A stretch of DNA of 64,000 nucleotides from Candidatus Obscuribacterales bacterium (lineage in GTDB: Bacteria > Cyanobacteriota > Vampirovibrionia > Obscuribacterales > Obscuribacteraceae). The DNA lies in assembly GCA_031292355.1 (NCBI GenBank), contig JARLHI010000075.1:62001-126000 (forward strand). The letters are read 5' to 3'. Positions 50,785 to 60,271 of this stretch are shown in pieces. The first letter of the stretch is position 1. Each line of letters begins with the position of its first letter. Under the pieces are notes generated by a model that did no database searches, was not told the DNA's origin, and saw only the letters and a program-made list of their open reading frames with translations. The translations under genes were made by a program, and so were the position numbers.

Positions 50785-50886
50785 TCAGCGCATAAACATA
50801 ATTACCTGAGAAATAATCGACATTCCAAAGACGATAATCATGACCCAAATTATTGGCTTGTAGAAATTGCGCATTTTTGACAGCAT
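50785..50886 (-). CDS. candidate tiny membrane protein (33 aa)
   Basis: A frame from ATG 50886 to TGA 50785-50787 encodes MLSKMRNFYKP followed by a continuous hydrophobic helix (IIWVMIIVFGMSIISQVIMF). The composition is that of a single-TM micropeptide. An internal ATG at 50874 is an alternative start. The ribosome site is weak, so this needs expression evidence. Confidence 0.35.
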   Translation of the reverse strand: MLSKMRNFYKPIIWVMIIVFGMSIISQVIMFMR

Positions 50887-50924
50887 AATCTGGACTACTC
50901 TGAGTTGGGGGAAATAGCGACTTC

Positions 50925-51608
50925 TTATTCTATACATTCTCCATTATTTGGCGCGGGCGTGCAAATATGTTCGTCAGCCGCAAGATACAAAGATGGCTGA
51001 ACTTCCTCGAATTTAGCGACCAGTTCTTTGTAAACAGGCAAAAGCTCCTGCAACAGAGCGTGACGTTCGACGACTATTTCTCTTGGCGTATGTCTGCCTT
51101 CTAATAGCTCGCGTTTGTCAATCCGTGCAAAAGCATCGTTGAGAGAACATTCGACGTAATGCATTTCGACGTCATAACCTCTGTCTGAAACAGCCTTCAA
51201 CAACGCCACATGTTGGCGATTCAAAGCCCCATGGTCAAAGAAAACGTCACGTCTATTGTCGACTAGCGCCTGAAGCAAATGGTAGCCAATGATGCGTGCA
51301 GGTAATTCGAATTGTTTGAACGCTGCAGCAGAACCAACGCGAGAGTGCTCTGCCCAGTAGCCAGGCAATTCTTCCATGACACTGTCAAATTGAACCAGAG
51401 CATAATGCGGATTTTGTTGAAGGAAAAAGTCTGTGTAAGTTGTCTTACCAGAGCCTGGTATGCCGCACATATGAATCAACTTGGGTCTCGACGAAGCTTT
51501 TGTGTTTGCAATAGCAGACTCGATAAGCAGCTTTGCCTCCTCAATCAAATCAGCGCGAATTGCCTCAATTTCAATTAAATATTCAGTGTCAGCACTTTGC
51601 GATGACAT
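50925..51608 (-). CDS. P-loop kinase, zeta-toxin/AAA_33-like
   Basis: A 227-aa nucleotide kinase fold. Walker A GIPGSGKTT is at residues 49-57. An Asp-containing strand follows (YALVQFDSVMEELPGYW), then the FPARIIGYHLLQAL-like helix, VFFDHGALNRQHVALLKAV and a lid with Arg/Lys (CSLNDAFARIDKRELLEGRHTPREIV). This matches zeta-toxin and small-molecule kinases of the AAA_33 type. No antitoxin gene is next to it, so a toxin-antitoxin pair is not supported. It ends the unit behind uvrC with a 4-bp spacer and is likely cotranscribed. Confidence 0.75.
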   Translation of the reverse strand: MSSQSADTEYLIEIEAIRADLIEEAKLLIESAIANTKASSRPKLIHMCGIPGSGKTTYTDFFLQQNPHYALVQFDSVMEELPGYWAEHSRVGSAAAFKQFELPARIIGYHLLQALVDNRRDVFFDHGALNRQHVALLKAVSDRGYDVEMHYVECSLNDAFARIDKRELLEGRHTPREIVVERHALLQELLPVYKELVAKFEEVQPSLYLAADEHICTPAPNNGECIE

Positions 51609-51612
51609 TTAT

Positions 51613-53691
51613 TCAATCGTCAGCCTCATCATCGCCATCGTCACCATAGTCACTGCCCTCAGATTCCTCTTCAGAATCATCAAACTCAACTTCTTCGTTT
51701 TCTCCAGTCTTATAGCCGCTTTTGTCTTCAGCAACACTTGCAGCTTTTCGATCTAAGAGACTAATTACATTGTCGCCGAGTGGAGCTTGCGCAGTTTCAT
51801 CCGCATTTTGATCTGCACCTGCTTCTGCGACTTGATGCAATTTTAAATACAACGATTGAGCAACTTTCTTACCCAGACCAGGCACAGCCTGAAATTCTTC
51901 AAGTGTAGCCAACTGCACTTTATCAAATGAGCCAAAGTGGTCGAGAATCAATTTGCGTCTGGCTTTACCAACGCCTGGAAGTTTATCCAATTCAGACATA
52001 ATCGAGCGCTTGGCGCGCCGTTTGCGGTGAAAGGTGATCGCAAAACGGTGCGCCTCATCGCGTACTCTTTGCAATAAATGGAGAGCGTCACTGCGTCGTG
52101 GCAACAAAATTGGCTCAGAGCGCCCAGGGCGATAGACTTCTTCTTGTTTTTTGGCCAGTCCCATGATGTCCACATCCACACCAATTTTGATACCAAGTTC
52201 AGCAAGTGCTTCGCAAGCCGCGCCAAGTTGTCCTTTGCCACCATCAATAATAATCAAGTCAGGCATTGCCCGATTTTCTTCTTTCACCCGCGCATAGCGG
52301 CGTCCAACCACTTCTTTCATTGATGCAAAGTCATTAGCTTCGCCGATGCCTTCAACGCTGCGTATTTTAAAAGTACGATAATCAGATTTTTTAGAGAGCG
52401 CATTTTCAAAAACGACCATACTAGCCACATTGTCCGTGCCTTGAATATTTGAAATATCAAAACACTCAATGCGAGCGGGTTGTCGCACTAAATCAAGGTC
52501 ACTTTGTAGAGTGCTCATCACTCTTTCCAGCTTAGTGTCTATTTCGGTTTGGTCTTGTAATTCTTTCTCTAGAGAATAGGCGGCATTTTTTTGCGCCATC
52601 TCAATCATGTCGTTTTTACCACCACGTTGCGGGACAGTGATTTTGACCATACGACCGGCCTTCGCATTGAGCACCTCGGACAGTGCGTTTAAATCTTCAA
52701 TTGGATGTTGCAAAACAATTTCAGCAGGAACTGTGATGTCCTCACATGTCGTGTAATACTGGTCGATAAAACTTTGAAAAGCCTCATCCCATCCTGTTTT
52801 TTCTACAAGCGGCAGAGTTACTGTCTCCGACGAAATCAATTTTCCTTCACGCACTTTCATCAAACCAACGGCAATCATTTTGCTGGTGTGCGCTTCAGCA
52901 ATGATGTCTTGATTCATTTTTTTATTGTCGAAAAAGACTTGCTGCTTTTCCACCATGCGCTCTAAAGCTTGCAGACGATTGCGAATTTTTGCCGCTTCTT
53001 CAAATTCCAAATTTTCGGCAAGACTTTCCATCTGTCCTTTCATCTGGGCGATTACTTCACCCTGACGACCGGCGAGAAACATCTCAACTTGTTTGACCAT
53101 CTGCAAGTAATCAACGTCTGTGACAAGCTTCTGGCAAGGTCCCAAGCATAAGCCAATGTAGTAATTCATGCACGGACGATCTTTAAATAGAGGAGATTTC
53201 CTCTGACGCATAGGAAAAACTTTGCGCAAAACCTTGACGGTTTGCCACATATTGCCAGATTCGACATACGGGCCAAAGACTCTTGCCCGGGGATGTTCTT
53301 TGCGATAACGAGCTGGATCGCGCACCATCACAAGTCGAGGGAAATCGACGTCATAAGTAATAGCAAGCCAGGGGTAACGCTTATCGTCGCGCAAATGGAC
53401 GTTATACCGCGGGTGGTGCTGCTTAATTAAGGTCGACTCGAGGAGCAACGCTTCTTTTTCAGAATTTGTGAGAATCGTATCAATCGTCTCGACGCGAGGA
53501 ATCATCACAAGCAGCTTTGGACGTTCCTGCCAGGAAGTCTGATTCCAGTAAGAACGCACGCGTGAGCGCAGACTTACAGCTTTGCCGATGTAAACGATTT
53601 CACCATGAGCGTCCTTGAAAATATAAACGCCGGAGGAGTCCGGAATCAAAGCCAGTTGCTTGGCGATTTCTTCAGATTTTACTGTAGGCAT
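51613..53691 (-). CDS. uvrC: excinuclease ABC subunit C
   Basis: A 692-aa protein. The GIY-YIG nuclease is at the N-terminus (IPDSSGVYIFKDAHGEIVYIGKAVSLRSR, residues about 16-45). A Cys-rich linker (CMNYYIGLCLGPC) and UVR helices (NLEFEEAAKIRNRLQALERM) follow, then the RNase H-like endonuclease with ECFDISNIQG, IIDGGKGQL and the RDEAHRFAI motif. A helix-hairpin-helix pair (LDKLPGVGKARRKLIL, FQAVPGLGKKVAQSL) completes the family. It makes both incisions in nucleotide excision repair with UvrAB. The last 60 residues, an acidic Glu/Asp/Ser tail, exceed the family norm. Confidence 0.97.
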   Translation of the reverse strand: MPTVKSEEIAKQLALIPDSSGVYIFKDAHGEIVYIGKAVSLRSRVRSYWNQTSWQERPKLLVMIPRVETIDTILTNSEKEALLLESTLIKQHHPRYNVHLRDDKRYPWLAITYDVDFPRLVMVRDPARYRKEHPRARVFGPYVESGNMWQTVKVLRKVFPMRQRKSPLFKDRPCMNYYIGLCLGPCQKLVTDVDYLQMVKQVEMFLAGRQGEVIAQMKGQMESLAENLEFEEAAKIRNRLQALERMVEKQQVFFDNKKMNQDIIAEAHTSKMIAVGLMKVREGKLISSETVTLPLVEKTGWDEAFQSFIDQYYTTCEDITVPAEIVLQHPIEDLNALSEVLNAKAGRMVKITVPQRGGKNDMIEMAQKNAAYSLEKELQDQTEIDTKLERVMSTLQSDLDLVRQPARIECFDISNIQGTDNVASMVVFENALSKKSDYRTFKIRSVEGIGEANDFASMKEVVGRRYARVKEENRAMPDLIIIDGGKGQLGAACEALAELGIKIGVDVDIMGLAKKQEEVYRPGRSEPILLPRRSDALHLLQRVRDEAHRFAITFHRKRRAKRSIMSELDKLPGVGKARRKLILDHFGSFDKVQLATLEEFQAVPGLGKKVAQSLYLKLHQVAEAGADQNADETAQAPLGDNVISLLDRKAASVAEDKSGYKTGENEEVEFDDSEEESEGSDYGDDGDDEADD

Positions 53692-53773
53692 GGGCTGCTT
53701 TTGCTTTTACTTTCACTTGAGTTTGAAGCCGTCTCGAATTTTAGTTTAATCCGAATATTCAGCAAATAGTGCC

Positions 53774-55240
53774 TTAATCGGTCACTTTCTTTTTCGCGGG
53801 GTTCAGCTCGAAGCCAGGCATTGCCTTGACCAATGCCTCAGAAAGCGACTCACAACCAACTACTTCGATTTGCTCAGATTGAAAATCGAGAGGCAAATTT
53901 CCAGCTGGAACCAGAGCCCGGCGAAACCCTAATCGGGCGGCTTCTTTCAAACGCTGAGGCAAAGCAGAAACCGGTCGCACTTCACCAGTCAGTCCAATCT
54001 CGCCGATGCACAGCAACCCTGGGTCAATAGAACGATCGAGCAAAGATGTAGCAATAGCCAGAGCAATGCCTAAATCTCCACAGGGATCGCTAAAATCCAG
54101 ACCGCCGACAATGTTCATATACACATCGTGATGCGACAAGGACAATCCGACTTTCTTTTCAAGAACTGCAATTACCTGCAAAAGGCGGTTGTAATCCCAG
54201 CCATTGGCTACGCGCCTGGGGCTTGGATAGGTACTCGAACCAACGAGAGCCTGCACTTCCAGTAATAGTGCGCGATTACCTTCGCCACCGCTAATTACAG
54301 CTGTGCCTGACGGCGCCTGCTTGCGACCGAGCTTGCTTAGACGATCGCCCAGAAACAGAGCGCTTGGATTATCTACTTCCATGAGACCAAGCTCTGTCAT
54401 TGAAAATATTGCCAGTTCTTGTGTTGAACCAAACCTGTTTTTGACAGGTTTGAGAATGCGTAATTGTCTTGCACGGTCACCCTCAAACTGCAAAACCACA
54501 TCGACCATGTGCTCAAGCACTCTTGGTCCGGCAATAGAACCGTCCTTAGTGACATGCCCAACGAGAATGGTGGCAATATTTTGCGCTTTAGCAGCAGACA
54601 CAAGCACGGCTGCACTTTCTCGCACCTGGCTGACAGAGCCAGGCGCGCTCGAAATCTGCGGATGATAAATGGCCTGGATACTGTCGATAATGGCGACGCG
54701 GCAGCCGCTAGTGAGCATGCTTTCACGAATGTTTGCCACATCCTGCGTGGCATTGACCATAACAGAGCCCCCGGTTACACCCAGTCGCATTGCTCGTAGC
54801 TTTACCTGCGCCGCCGATTCTTCGCCAGAGACATAAAGCACTTTGTGCAATCTGGCAATTTCCTTGGTTACTTGCAAAAGCAGAGTCGATTTACCGATGC
54901 CTGGATCGCCTGCTAAAAGCACAACACAACCTGGCACAAGACCACCACCAAGAACTTCATCAAGTCCTTCTAGTCCCGTTTTAAGGCGATATTCAGCGCT
55001 TTCGATGCCTTCAACGGGAATGTCTTCCATATTGACTGCGCCGCTTACATCACCGACTTCAAGTTCAGCACCAGCGCCAAGCGCAAGCCTCGCTGCAAAG
55101 CCTTTTTTGGCGGCAACTTCCTCTTCTTGCACTTCTTCAATGAATGAATTCCAGGTATTGCACTCGGTGCAGCGCCCAAGCGATCTAGAAGTAGAAAAAC
55201 CACATTCCTGACAGGTCCACCTTGATTTCACACGGGCCAT
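53774..55240 (-). CDS. radA: DNA repair protein RadA (Sms)
   Basis: A 488-aa protein. ATG 55240 is chosen because the product then begins MARVKSRWTCQECG as in the family. The zinc finger is C10, C13, C24, C27. The RecA-like core has Walker A GDPGIGKST, Walker B RVAIIDSIQAI and the RadA-specific KNRFG motif (KPVKNRFGSTQEL). The C-terminal Lon-protease-like domain contains GGLDFSDPCGDLGIALAIATS and the GEIGLTGEVRPV block. RadA is a branch-migration helicase in recombination. It is 83 bp upstream of uvrC on the same strand, forming a DNA-repair cluster radA-uvrC-kinase. Confidence 0.97.
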   Translation of the reverse strand: MARVKSRWTCQECGFSTSRSLGRCTECNTWNSFIEEVQEEEVAAKKGFAARLALGAGAELEVGDVSGAVNMEDIPVEGIESAEYRLKTGLEGLDEVLGGGLVPGCVVLLAGDPGIGKSTLLLQVTKEIARLHKVLYVSGEESAAQVKLRAMRLGVTGGSVMVNATQDVANIRESMLTSGCRVAIIDSIQAIYHPQISSAPGSVSQVRESAAVLVSAAKAQNIATILVGHVTKDGSIAGPRVLEHMVDVVLQFEGDRARQLRILKPVKNRFGSTQELAIFSMTELGLMEVDNPSALFLGDRLSKLGRKQAPSGTAVISGGEGNRALLLEVQALVGSSTYPSPRRVANGWDYNRLLQVIAVLEKKVGLSLSHHDVYMNIVGGLDFSDPCGDLGIALAIATSLLDRSIDPGLLCIGEIGLTGEVRPVSALPQRLKEAARLGFRRALVPAGNLPLDFQSEQIEVVGCESLSEALVKAMPGFELNPAKKKVTD

Positions 55241-55441
55241 AGCACTCTCACAGTCTGTTACGAACAAATTCAGCCTAACAATTTTGACGAATCAAAAGTA
55301 AAGGTCAGATAAATTTCTCTTCCTTTTTGAGCAGATTCTCATAAGTGAGCATATACTCATGCATGATTCTCTTACTAAATTTTTGGAAGATTGAATCGGC
55401 CTCAAAACAGCCAGTGTTCCCCTTTGCGTAAGGAGGCATCC

Positions 55442-55747
55442 ATGTCAAGTATCGGTTTACTGATCATCTCTTCCCTGACCCTCGCTCCAGCATCTTTTCA
55501 CGTCCTCGAGAAAAATGCTCATTCGCCAATGGCTCAGGCAATGCAGGGGAAATTGATAATCGCCCAGCAATACGACGGAGATGACCCGCATGGTTTGGAT
55601 CCACACGGCAAAGATCCACATAGTGAACGCCACGAAAAGAGCTTACCTGCAAACGACGACAGCAAATACCCAGCCAACACCGATATGACTGGCGGCGTAT
55701 CTGGCAATAACAACTCGCCTGCACCATACAACGGCAGCAACTATTAG
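55442..55747 (+). CDS. small secreted His/Asp/Pro-rich protein
   Basis: A 101-aa precursor. ATG 55442 is fixed by SD AAGGAGG. A weak signal sequence (IGLLIISSLTLAPASFHVL) begins the protein. The mature part contains a short repeat of DPHG (DDPHGLDPHGKDPHSERH), which could bind metal ions. It ends in an Asn/Ser/Gly/Pro tail. No family is recognised. It is 23 bp upstream of lgt and possibly cotranscribed. Confidence 0.6.
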   Translation: MSSIGLLIISSLTLAPASFHVLEKNAHSPMAQAMQGKLIIAQQYDGDDPHGLDPHGKDPHSERHEKSLPANDDSKYPANTDMTGGVSGNNNSPAPYNGSNY

Positions 55748-55770
55748 ACTTTCGCAAGACAAGGTCCTCA

Positions 55771-56574
55771 GTGTATTTTGAATCTCCAGGCTCGGTATTA
55801 CTGAAGTTCGGTCCTGTAGTAATTCATTGGTATGGCTTAATGATTGCTCTTGGTTGCGTGTCGGCAATTACGACAGCAGCCAGGTTGAGCAAAAACTTCG
55901 ATTTCGATCAAGAGAAAGTAATCAATTGCGCCCTCTTTTGCTTTCTTGGAGGCGTTATTGGAGCGCGCATATACTATGTTTGCCTGAAGGCGGACTACTT
56001 CGCCAAACATCTGCTCGAAATTCCAGCCACATGGCTTGGCGGTTTATCAATTCATGGCGGTCTAGTTGGTGCCACCATACTCGGTGGTCTTTACTGTCGC
56101 AACGAGAAATTGAGATTCTGGTCTATGTGCGACCTTTTAGCGACGATAACGCCACTTGCTCAGGCAATTGGTCGCTGGGGTAATTTCTTCAATTCCGAAT
56201 TGTATGGCTTGCCTGTGCCTGAATCTTTTCCGGTTAAATTATTTATTGCCCCGGAATACCGATTGCCGAGTTATCGCAGCGCTGCTTTTTATCATCCGAC
56301 TTTTCTATACGAGTCTGTTCTGGATCTGGCACTGTTTTTGCTTTTATTGAAGCTGGTTCTACCACGCGCAAAAAACTATCCAGGTCTGACCTTTATGACC
56401 TATTTGAGCGGCTATTCAATCATCCGTTTGATTGTCGAGCCATTGCGAGTGGATAGCTTTGCTTCATTTGGAGGTATTCAATCGCCAATAATTGCAAGCG
56501 CCTTAATGCTAGCAGTCGCTCTCATCGGAGCCGCTATAGTGGTGGTTCGACACCACCGAATGGCTAAAGCGTAA
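55771..56574 (+). CDS. lgt: prolipoprotein diacylglyceryl transferase
   Basis: A 267-aa membrane enzyme starting at GTG 55771 with AAGGT upstream. Family motifs: IHWYGLMIALG (first TM), LGGLSIHGGLVGA with the catalytic HGG, and the signature GRWGNFFNSELYG followed by the HPTFLYES loop. Five to seven TM helices follow the expected pattern, ending in a C-terminal TM and a basic tail. Lgt adds diacylglycerol to the lipobox Cys of lipoprotein precursors at the inner membrane. The last 11 bases overlap the convergent response regulator gene. Confidence 0.97.
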   Translation: MYFESPGSVLLKFGPVVIHWYGLMIALGCVSAITTAARLSKNFDFDQEKVINCALFCFLGGVIGARIYYVCLKADYFAKHLLEIPATWLGGLSIHGGLVGATILGGLYCRNEKLRFWSMCDLLATITPLAQAIGRWGNFFNSELYGLPVPESFPVKLFIAPEYRLPSYRSAAFYHPTFLYESVLDLALFLLLLKLVLPRAKNYPGLTFMTYLSGYSIIRLIVEPLRVDSFASFGGIQSPIIASALMLAVALIGAAIVVVRHHRMAKA

Positions 56575-58726
56575 CGCGGCCAGCGCTAACCGAAGAGCCA
56601 GTAATCAAACGACGATTGGCTACACTCAACAGATCTTGAATGTTTCTACCATCATCTGGATACGAGGCTATACCGGCACTAAAAGTGGCTTTGAAATTAC
56701 CAAGTGCATCACTAGGGAAATGTAATTCGCCGAATTTCTCGAGTAAAGTTTGAAGTGCTGCTTGAATGGTGTCTTTGCTTTGTCCATAGAAAGCCAGAAC
56801 GAAGCTGTCTTCGCTCCAGCGTCCTTTTAAATCATGGGCTCGAAAATGACTTTGCAGCGTCTGTCCCAAGGTCTCGACTGCTCGAGAGACTGAAAAATTA
56901 CTGTGCAAAGGCGAGAGCCGGAGATAATCATCAAAAGAAACTATGCACACGGTCAAAATTTCTTTGCGTTCTTGTGCCTTTACTAATTCCAGAATATTAT
57001 TTGCGTAATCCATGAACTGGCTGCGTTCAAGTGTGCCGCTGCCAGGGTCTCTAGCTACGCTGTCGGAGACCGAGCTAGAACCAATGTGATTAGAAACCCG
57101 TGCCACTAAATCTGGTGCAACAACGGGCTTGGGTAAAAAGTCGGTCCCGCCGGCCTGCATGGCTGCAGTTCGGCTATCAGTACTACTTTTGGACGTCAAA
57201 AAGAGCACAGGCACTTCAGAAAATTCGCTCGCCCTAATAATGCGGCATACATCATATCCACTCAATCCGGGCATCATCACGTCGAGAATGACAAGATCCG
57301 GACGAAACTCGCTCAATTTTTCAAGAATGGTGATCGGAGTTTCAAGCGTTTCGACATAAATTCCTTCGTTACCCAAAATTGTGCGAACGAAGCCCGACAG
57401 CACAGGGTCATCGTCGACTACAAGTACGCGTTTGCGATCCGCTTGGGCGATGGCATACAAGCGACCGAAAGCCGACTGCAAAGCATCGGCATCAATCGGC
57501 AATTCAATTTCCACCGAACTGCCATACAAAACAGCTTCAGACGAACTTAGAGGCAAATTCGGCTCACAGACGAAAGCAAATGGCATCTGGCTTGCACCGT
57601 GCAGCATTCTCAAATCTTCAGACAGAGCCAGAGTGCGTTTACGATTGTCTCCAGTGAGATCGAGAATAGCGCCATCGAATTTTGTCTTTTTAGCTTTGGC
57701 TAATGCGCCTGCCACACTGCTCGACACGACAATATTGGTGCAGAATTCCAAGTTCAAATCGTGCACATACTTGCGGTATCTGTCTTCTGCTCCCACAAGC
57801 AAAAATTGCGAACTACATTGTCTTTCCGCATCTCCCTCAGACACTTCGCCCATCGCCGCATAAGCCATGCTTTCACCGTCGGCCAGGCATCTGAAAATTT
57901 CATTCCAGAGCACTTCTTGCAAGGTATCGGAAGGATCGAAGGCCTTCAGCAATTCCTCGATTTTCTTGGCTTTCAAACCCACTTCTGCAAAACCATAGGT
58001 TCCAGCCGATCCGGCAATTTTGTGGCTGGCATTAATTGCTTCGTCACGAATCATGCGATCGCTGACATCACGCTGGGCATGTTGCACCAGTTGATTCAAT
58101 CGTTGCCAGTCCGAAATCAATTGTTTGACATAATTGCCTGAAGCGAGCGCCATCTGCTTTTTCAAGCGATACTTAACTTCTAACGGGCGCAGAATCTCGA
58201 GCAGCTCCATAGCAGACGTGACCGACTCAACCAGTTTCTCGATTTCTTCTGCGTCGTAGGCTTTAGTTGAAAGCAATTTCTCAATAATAACCATTGCTTC
58301 GTTGCTTGCTTCTTCTTCCTCGATTTCGGAAGGTCTTGGCTTTTCGGCCGGCGTCGGCAGCAAAGTCTCGACTTGCTGCCAGAACAAATCGGCAACAATT
58401 GGCTTATTTAATATGAGCGAGACGCGCAGAATGTTTCTTAACCAGTTAAAGGTCTTTTGGTCACACCAGTCGGCAGAAACAAAAACAATCGGAAACTTAC
58501 GTCCTTGTTCTCGCACTTGAGAAATCCAGCTCACGCCATCGGTGCCAGGTAAATGATAGTCAACGATCACTAAGGCTGGTTCGGTCTGTCCAATAATGGC
58601 GTTAGCGGCTTTGGCGCTGTCCGCTTCTAAAACCGTAAATCCATGTTGTTGCAGAACTCCGCCGACAGTACTTCGAAACGAAGCATCGTCGTCAAGGATT
58701 AAGATACTGTCTATTTTCTGAATCAC
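56564..58726 (-). CDS. multi-domain response regulator: REC-HPt-REC-REC-degenerate GGDEF
   Basis: A 720-aa soluble protein. REC1 (residues about 6-125) has ILILDDDASF, the acceptor Asp in LVIVDYHLPGTDG and Lys in LNKPI. An HPt-like helical domain near residues 195-275 carries a candidate His in ASHKIAGSAGTYGF. A middle, degenerate REC (about 315-430) lacks a clear acceptor Asp motif. REC3 (about 438-560) is canonical, with VLVVDDDPVL, LVILDVMMPG, LTSKSS and LPKPV. The C-terminal 150 residues follow the GGDEF fold (TFSAGIASYPDDGRNIQDLL), but the active-site loop reads WSEDSF rather than GG[D/E]EF. Diguanylate cyclase activity is therefore unlikely. It acts as a phosphorelay hub; no kinase gene is adjacent. 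Confidence 0.85.
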   Translation of the reverse strand: MIQKIDSILILDDDASFRSTVGGVLQQHGFTVLEADSAKAANAIIGQTEPALVIVDYHLPGTDGVSWISQVREQGRKFPIVFVSADWCDQKTFNWLRNILRVSLILNKPIVADLFWQQVETLLPTPAEKPRPSEIEEEEASNEAMVIIEKLLSTKAYDAEEIEKLVESVTSAMELLEILRPLEVKYRLKKQMALASGNYVKQLISDWQRLNQLVQHAQRDVSDRMIRDEAINASHKIAGSAGTYGFAEVGLKAKKIEELLKAFDPSDTLQEVLWNEIFRCLADGESMAYAAMGEVSEGDAERQCSSQFLLVGAEDRYRKYVHDLNLEFCTNIVVSSSVAGALAKAKKTKFDGAILDLTGDNRKRTLALSEDLRMLHGASQMPFAFVCEPNLPLSSSEAVLYGSSVEIELPIDADALQSAFGRLYAIAQADRKRVLVVDDDPVLSGFVRTILGNEGIYVETLETPITILEKLSEFRPDLVILDVMMPGLSGYDVCRIIRASEFSEVPVLFLTSKSSTDSRTAAMQAGGTDFLPKPVVAPDLVARVSNHIGSSSVSDSVARDPGSGTLERSQFMDYANNILELVKAQERKEILTVCIVSFDDYLRLSPLHSNFSVSRAVETLGQTLQSHFRAHDLKGRWSEDSFVLAFYGQSKDTIQAALQTLLEKFGELHFPSDALGNFKATFSAGIASYPDDGRNIQDLLSVANRRLITGSSVSAGRVTL

Positions 58727-58925
58727 TTATCTACGACACTACCGGAAGTCTGGCACATGATGATTATGCACTCCCTAGGTCCAAAGGTCGAATGTCGTTA
58801 AAACCTCAAAGCATAAATATTTGAAAAGGAACTCTTGGCCTTACAACCCTTGTCATTTTCTGCTCGAAGCATATTCGGCGAGCATGAAAATGTTGTGAAA
58901 ACACTCTTCCTGCCTGTATTCCTCC

Positions 58926-60164
58926 TCATAATTGGGTGTGAGCGTGCGCTTTCACGACCTTAACAAGATCGCTATGTAGATTGTCCAGACCGGGCTCTCG
59001 GCGAACCACCTCAATGCCAAACGGCTCGTTTGAATGACTCATAATTTCGTTAAGCAGGGGATAGGGGATATTGTGTCCAACACCTTTATCGATTGCGGTG
59101 AAGTCTATAGTTTCAATACCATGAATGGCAAACAAATTATCCCTTTTAGAACTTGATGGCCGCCCCAAACGGCTGTAACCATGCAAAATATGTGATACGC
59201 CTAGTCTGACGTCTTTAGCCGACACGAAAATTTTCACATCGTGAGCGGCATGCTCCATATAATCCGAATATCTCCGGAAGGTCTGGGTGTCTATATCAGG
59301 CGAGAAAAAGAAAATATGCTGAAAAAGTTGTTCGGAGCTTTGGCGGGATTTGTCTGAAATCGACTTAACGGCCCAGGTAACGATGCGGCAGCCCAGGCTG
59401 TGACCGACTACGGTAATGCTCTCACGACCAAAACGATTTGATAATTCCTGTAACACAGACTCGAAATCCATTGTGCTCCATTCGGCGTTGCATTCGTCGG
59501 CTGAATAAGCTAGAGCATTATGTTTAGAAGGCCACGAGAAAGCGACAACAGGCATCTGCAGATTGTACGCAAGCAAGCCAGCAGTACGCAGTGGCTTATC
59601 AAAGTCCATTGAATAACCATGGACATAAACCAGAATTTGCTTATTGGGAGCCACCTGCCTGGCTTTTTCCACTGCTTCGTAAAATTTTTCAGCAGATTCA
59701 ACACGTTCAGCATGTTCTACTTCTGGCTTGTCACCAACGTCGTATGTTTCATCGGTCCAATTTACTGGCTCGGCCGATTTGGGAGTCGACTGCCTTTGGG
59801 CTTTTGGAATAGTAACAAGGACGTTGACTGAACCGTAATCCAGATGGTCACTGCGTTGATTGGAATAATAGAGTTGATTATGTCTTTCAGCCTCCCGGTC
59901 GGTGACATAATAAACGGGAATTCTTACGCTGCGAAAAGATTGATCTATCTTCTTGTGGGCAGCCGCGTCCTCGACTAAACTAGCATCAGAACTGGCATCA
60001 GAACTGGCACGAGCTGTTCCTATAAATAGAAAGAGAGCAGACATACTTGCCACTACAAGTAGTACCACAACATGGTGCCATACGTTTCTTCCGAACCGAC
60101 GATCATCGATTGAACAAGCAAACGACATCATCAAAGACATATATTCGAGACTTAATTTGCGCAC
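58926..60164 (-). CDS. alpha/beta hydrolase, DUF900 family
   Basis: A 412-aa protein. The start is GTG 60164 (GGACGA upstream) or ATG 60140. A signal anchor is at residues about 32-52 (VVLLVVASMSALFLFIGTARA). DUF900 features: the N-terminal VYYVTDREAE strand with Y-SNQRSDHLDYGSVNV, the ILVYVHGYSMDFDKPL oxyanion region, FSWPSKH, the nucleophile GHSLGCRI, and a His-containing C-terminal block (GVGHNIPYPLLNEI). These proteins are predicted esterases or lipases of unknown substrate in the envelope. It is monocistronic. Confidence 0.8.
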   Translation of the reverse strand: MRKLSLEYMSLMMSFACSIDDRRFGRNVWHHVVVLLVVASMSALFLFIGTARASSDASSDASLVEDAAAHKKIDQSFRSVRIPVYYVTDREAERHNQLYYSNQRSDHLDYGSVNVLVTIPKAQRQSTPKSAEPVNWTDETYDVGDKPEVEHAERVESAEKFYEAVEKARQVAPNKQILVYVHGYSMDFDKPLRTAGLLAYNLQMPVVAFSWPSKHNALAYSADECNAEWSTMDFESVLQELSNRFGRESITVVGHSLGCRIVTWAVKSISDKSRQSSEQLFQHIFFFSPDIDTQTFRRYSDYMEHAAHDVKIFVSAKDVRLGVSHILHGYSRLGRPSSSKRDNLFAIHGIETIDFTAIDKGVGHNIPYPLLNEIMSHSNEPFGIEVVRREPGLDNLHSDLVKVVKAHAHTQL

Positions 60165-60271
60165 TCGTCCGTAAACTCTGTAATCAAGGCATCACTTATT
60201 TCAAGCTAACATAGATCGAGACGATTGCCCAGCGGTCGAGTTCCCATCATAGAAACGGCCCGGCAGAGTAC

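Noticed and set aside
50925..51608. Zeta-toxin of a toxin-antitoxin pair
   Set aside because: The P-loop kinase fold fits, but no small antitoxin gene is adjacent and the gene is tied to uvrC, so a metabolic or RNA-repair kinase is equally possible.
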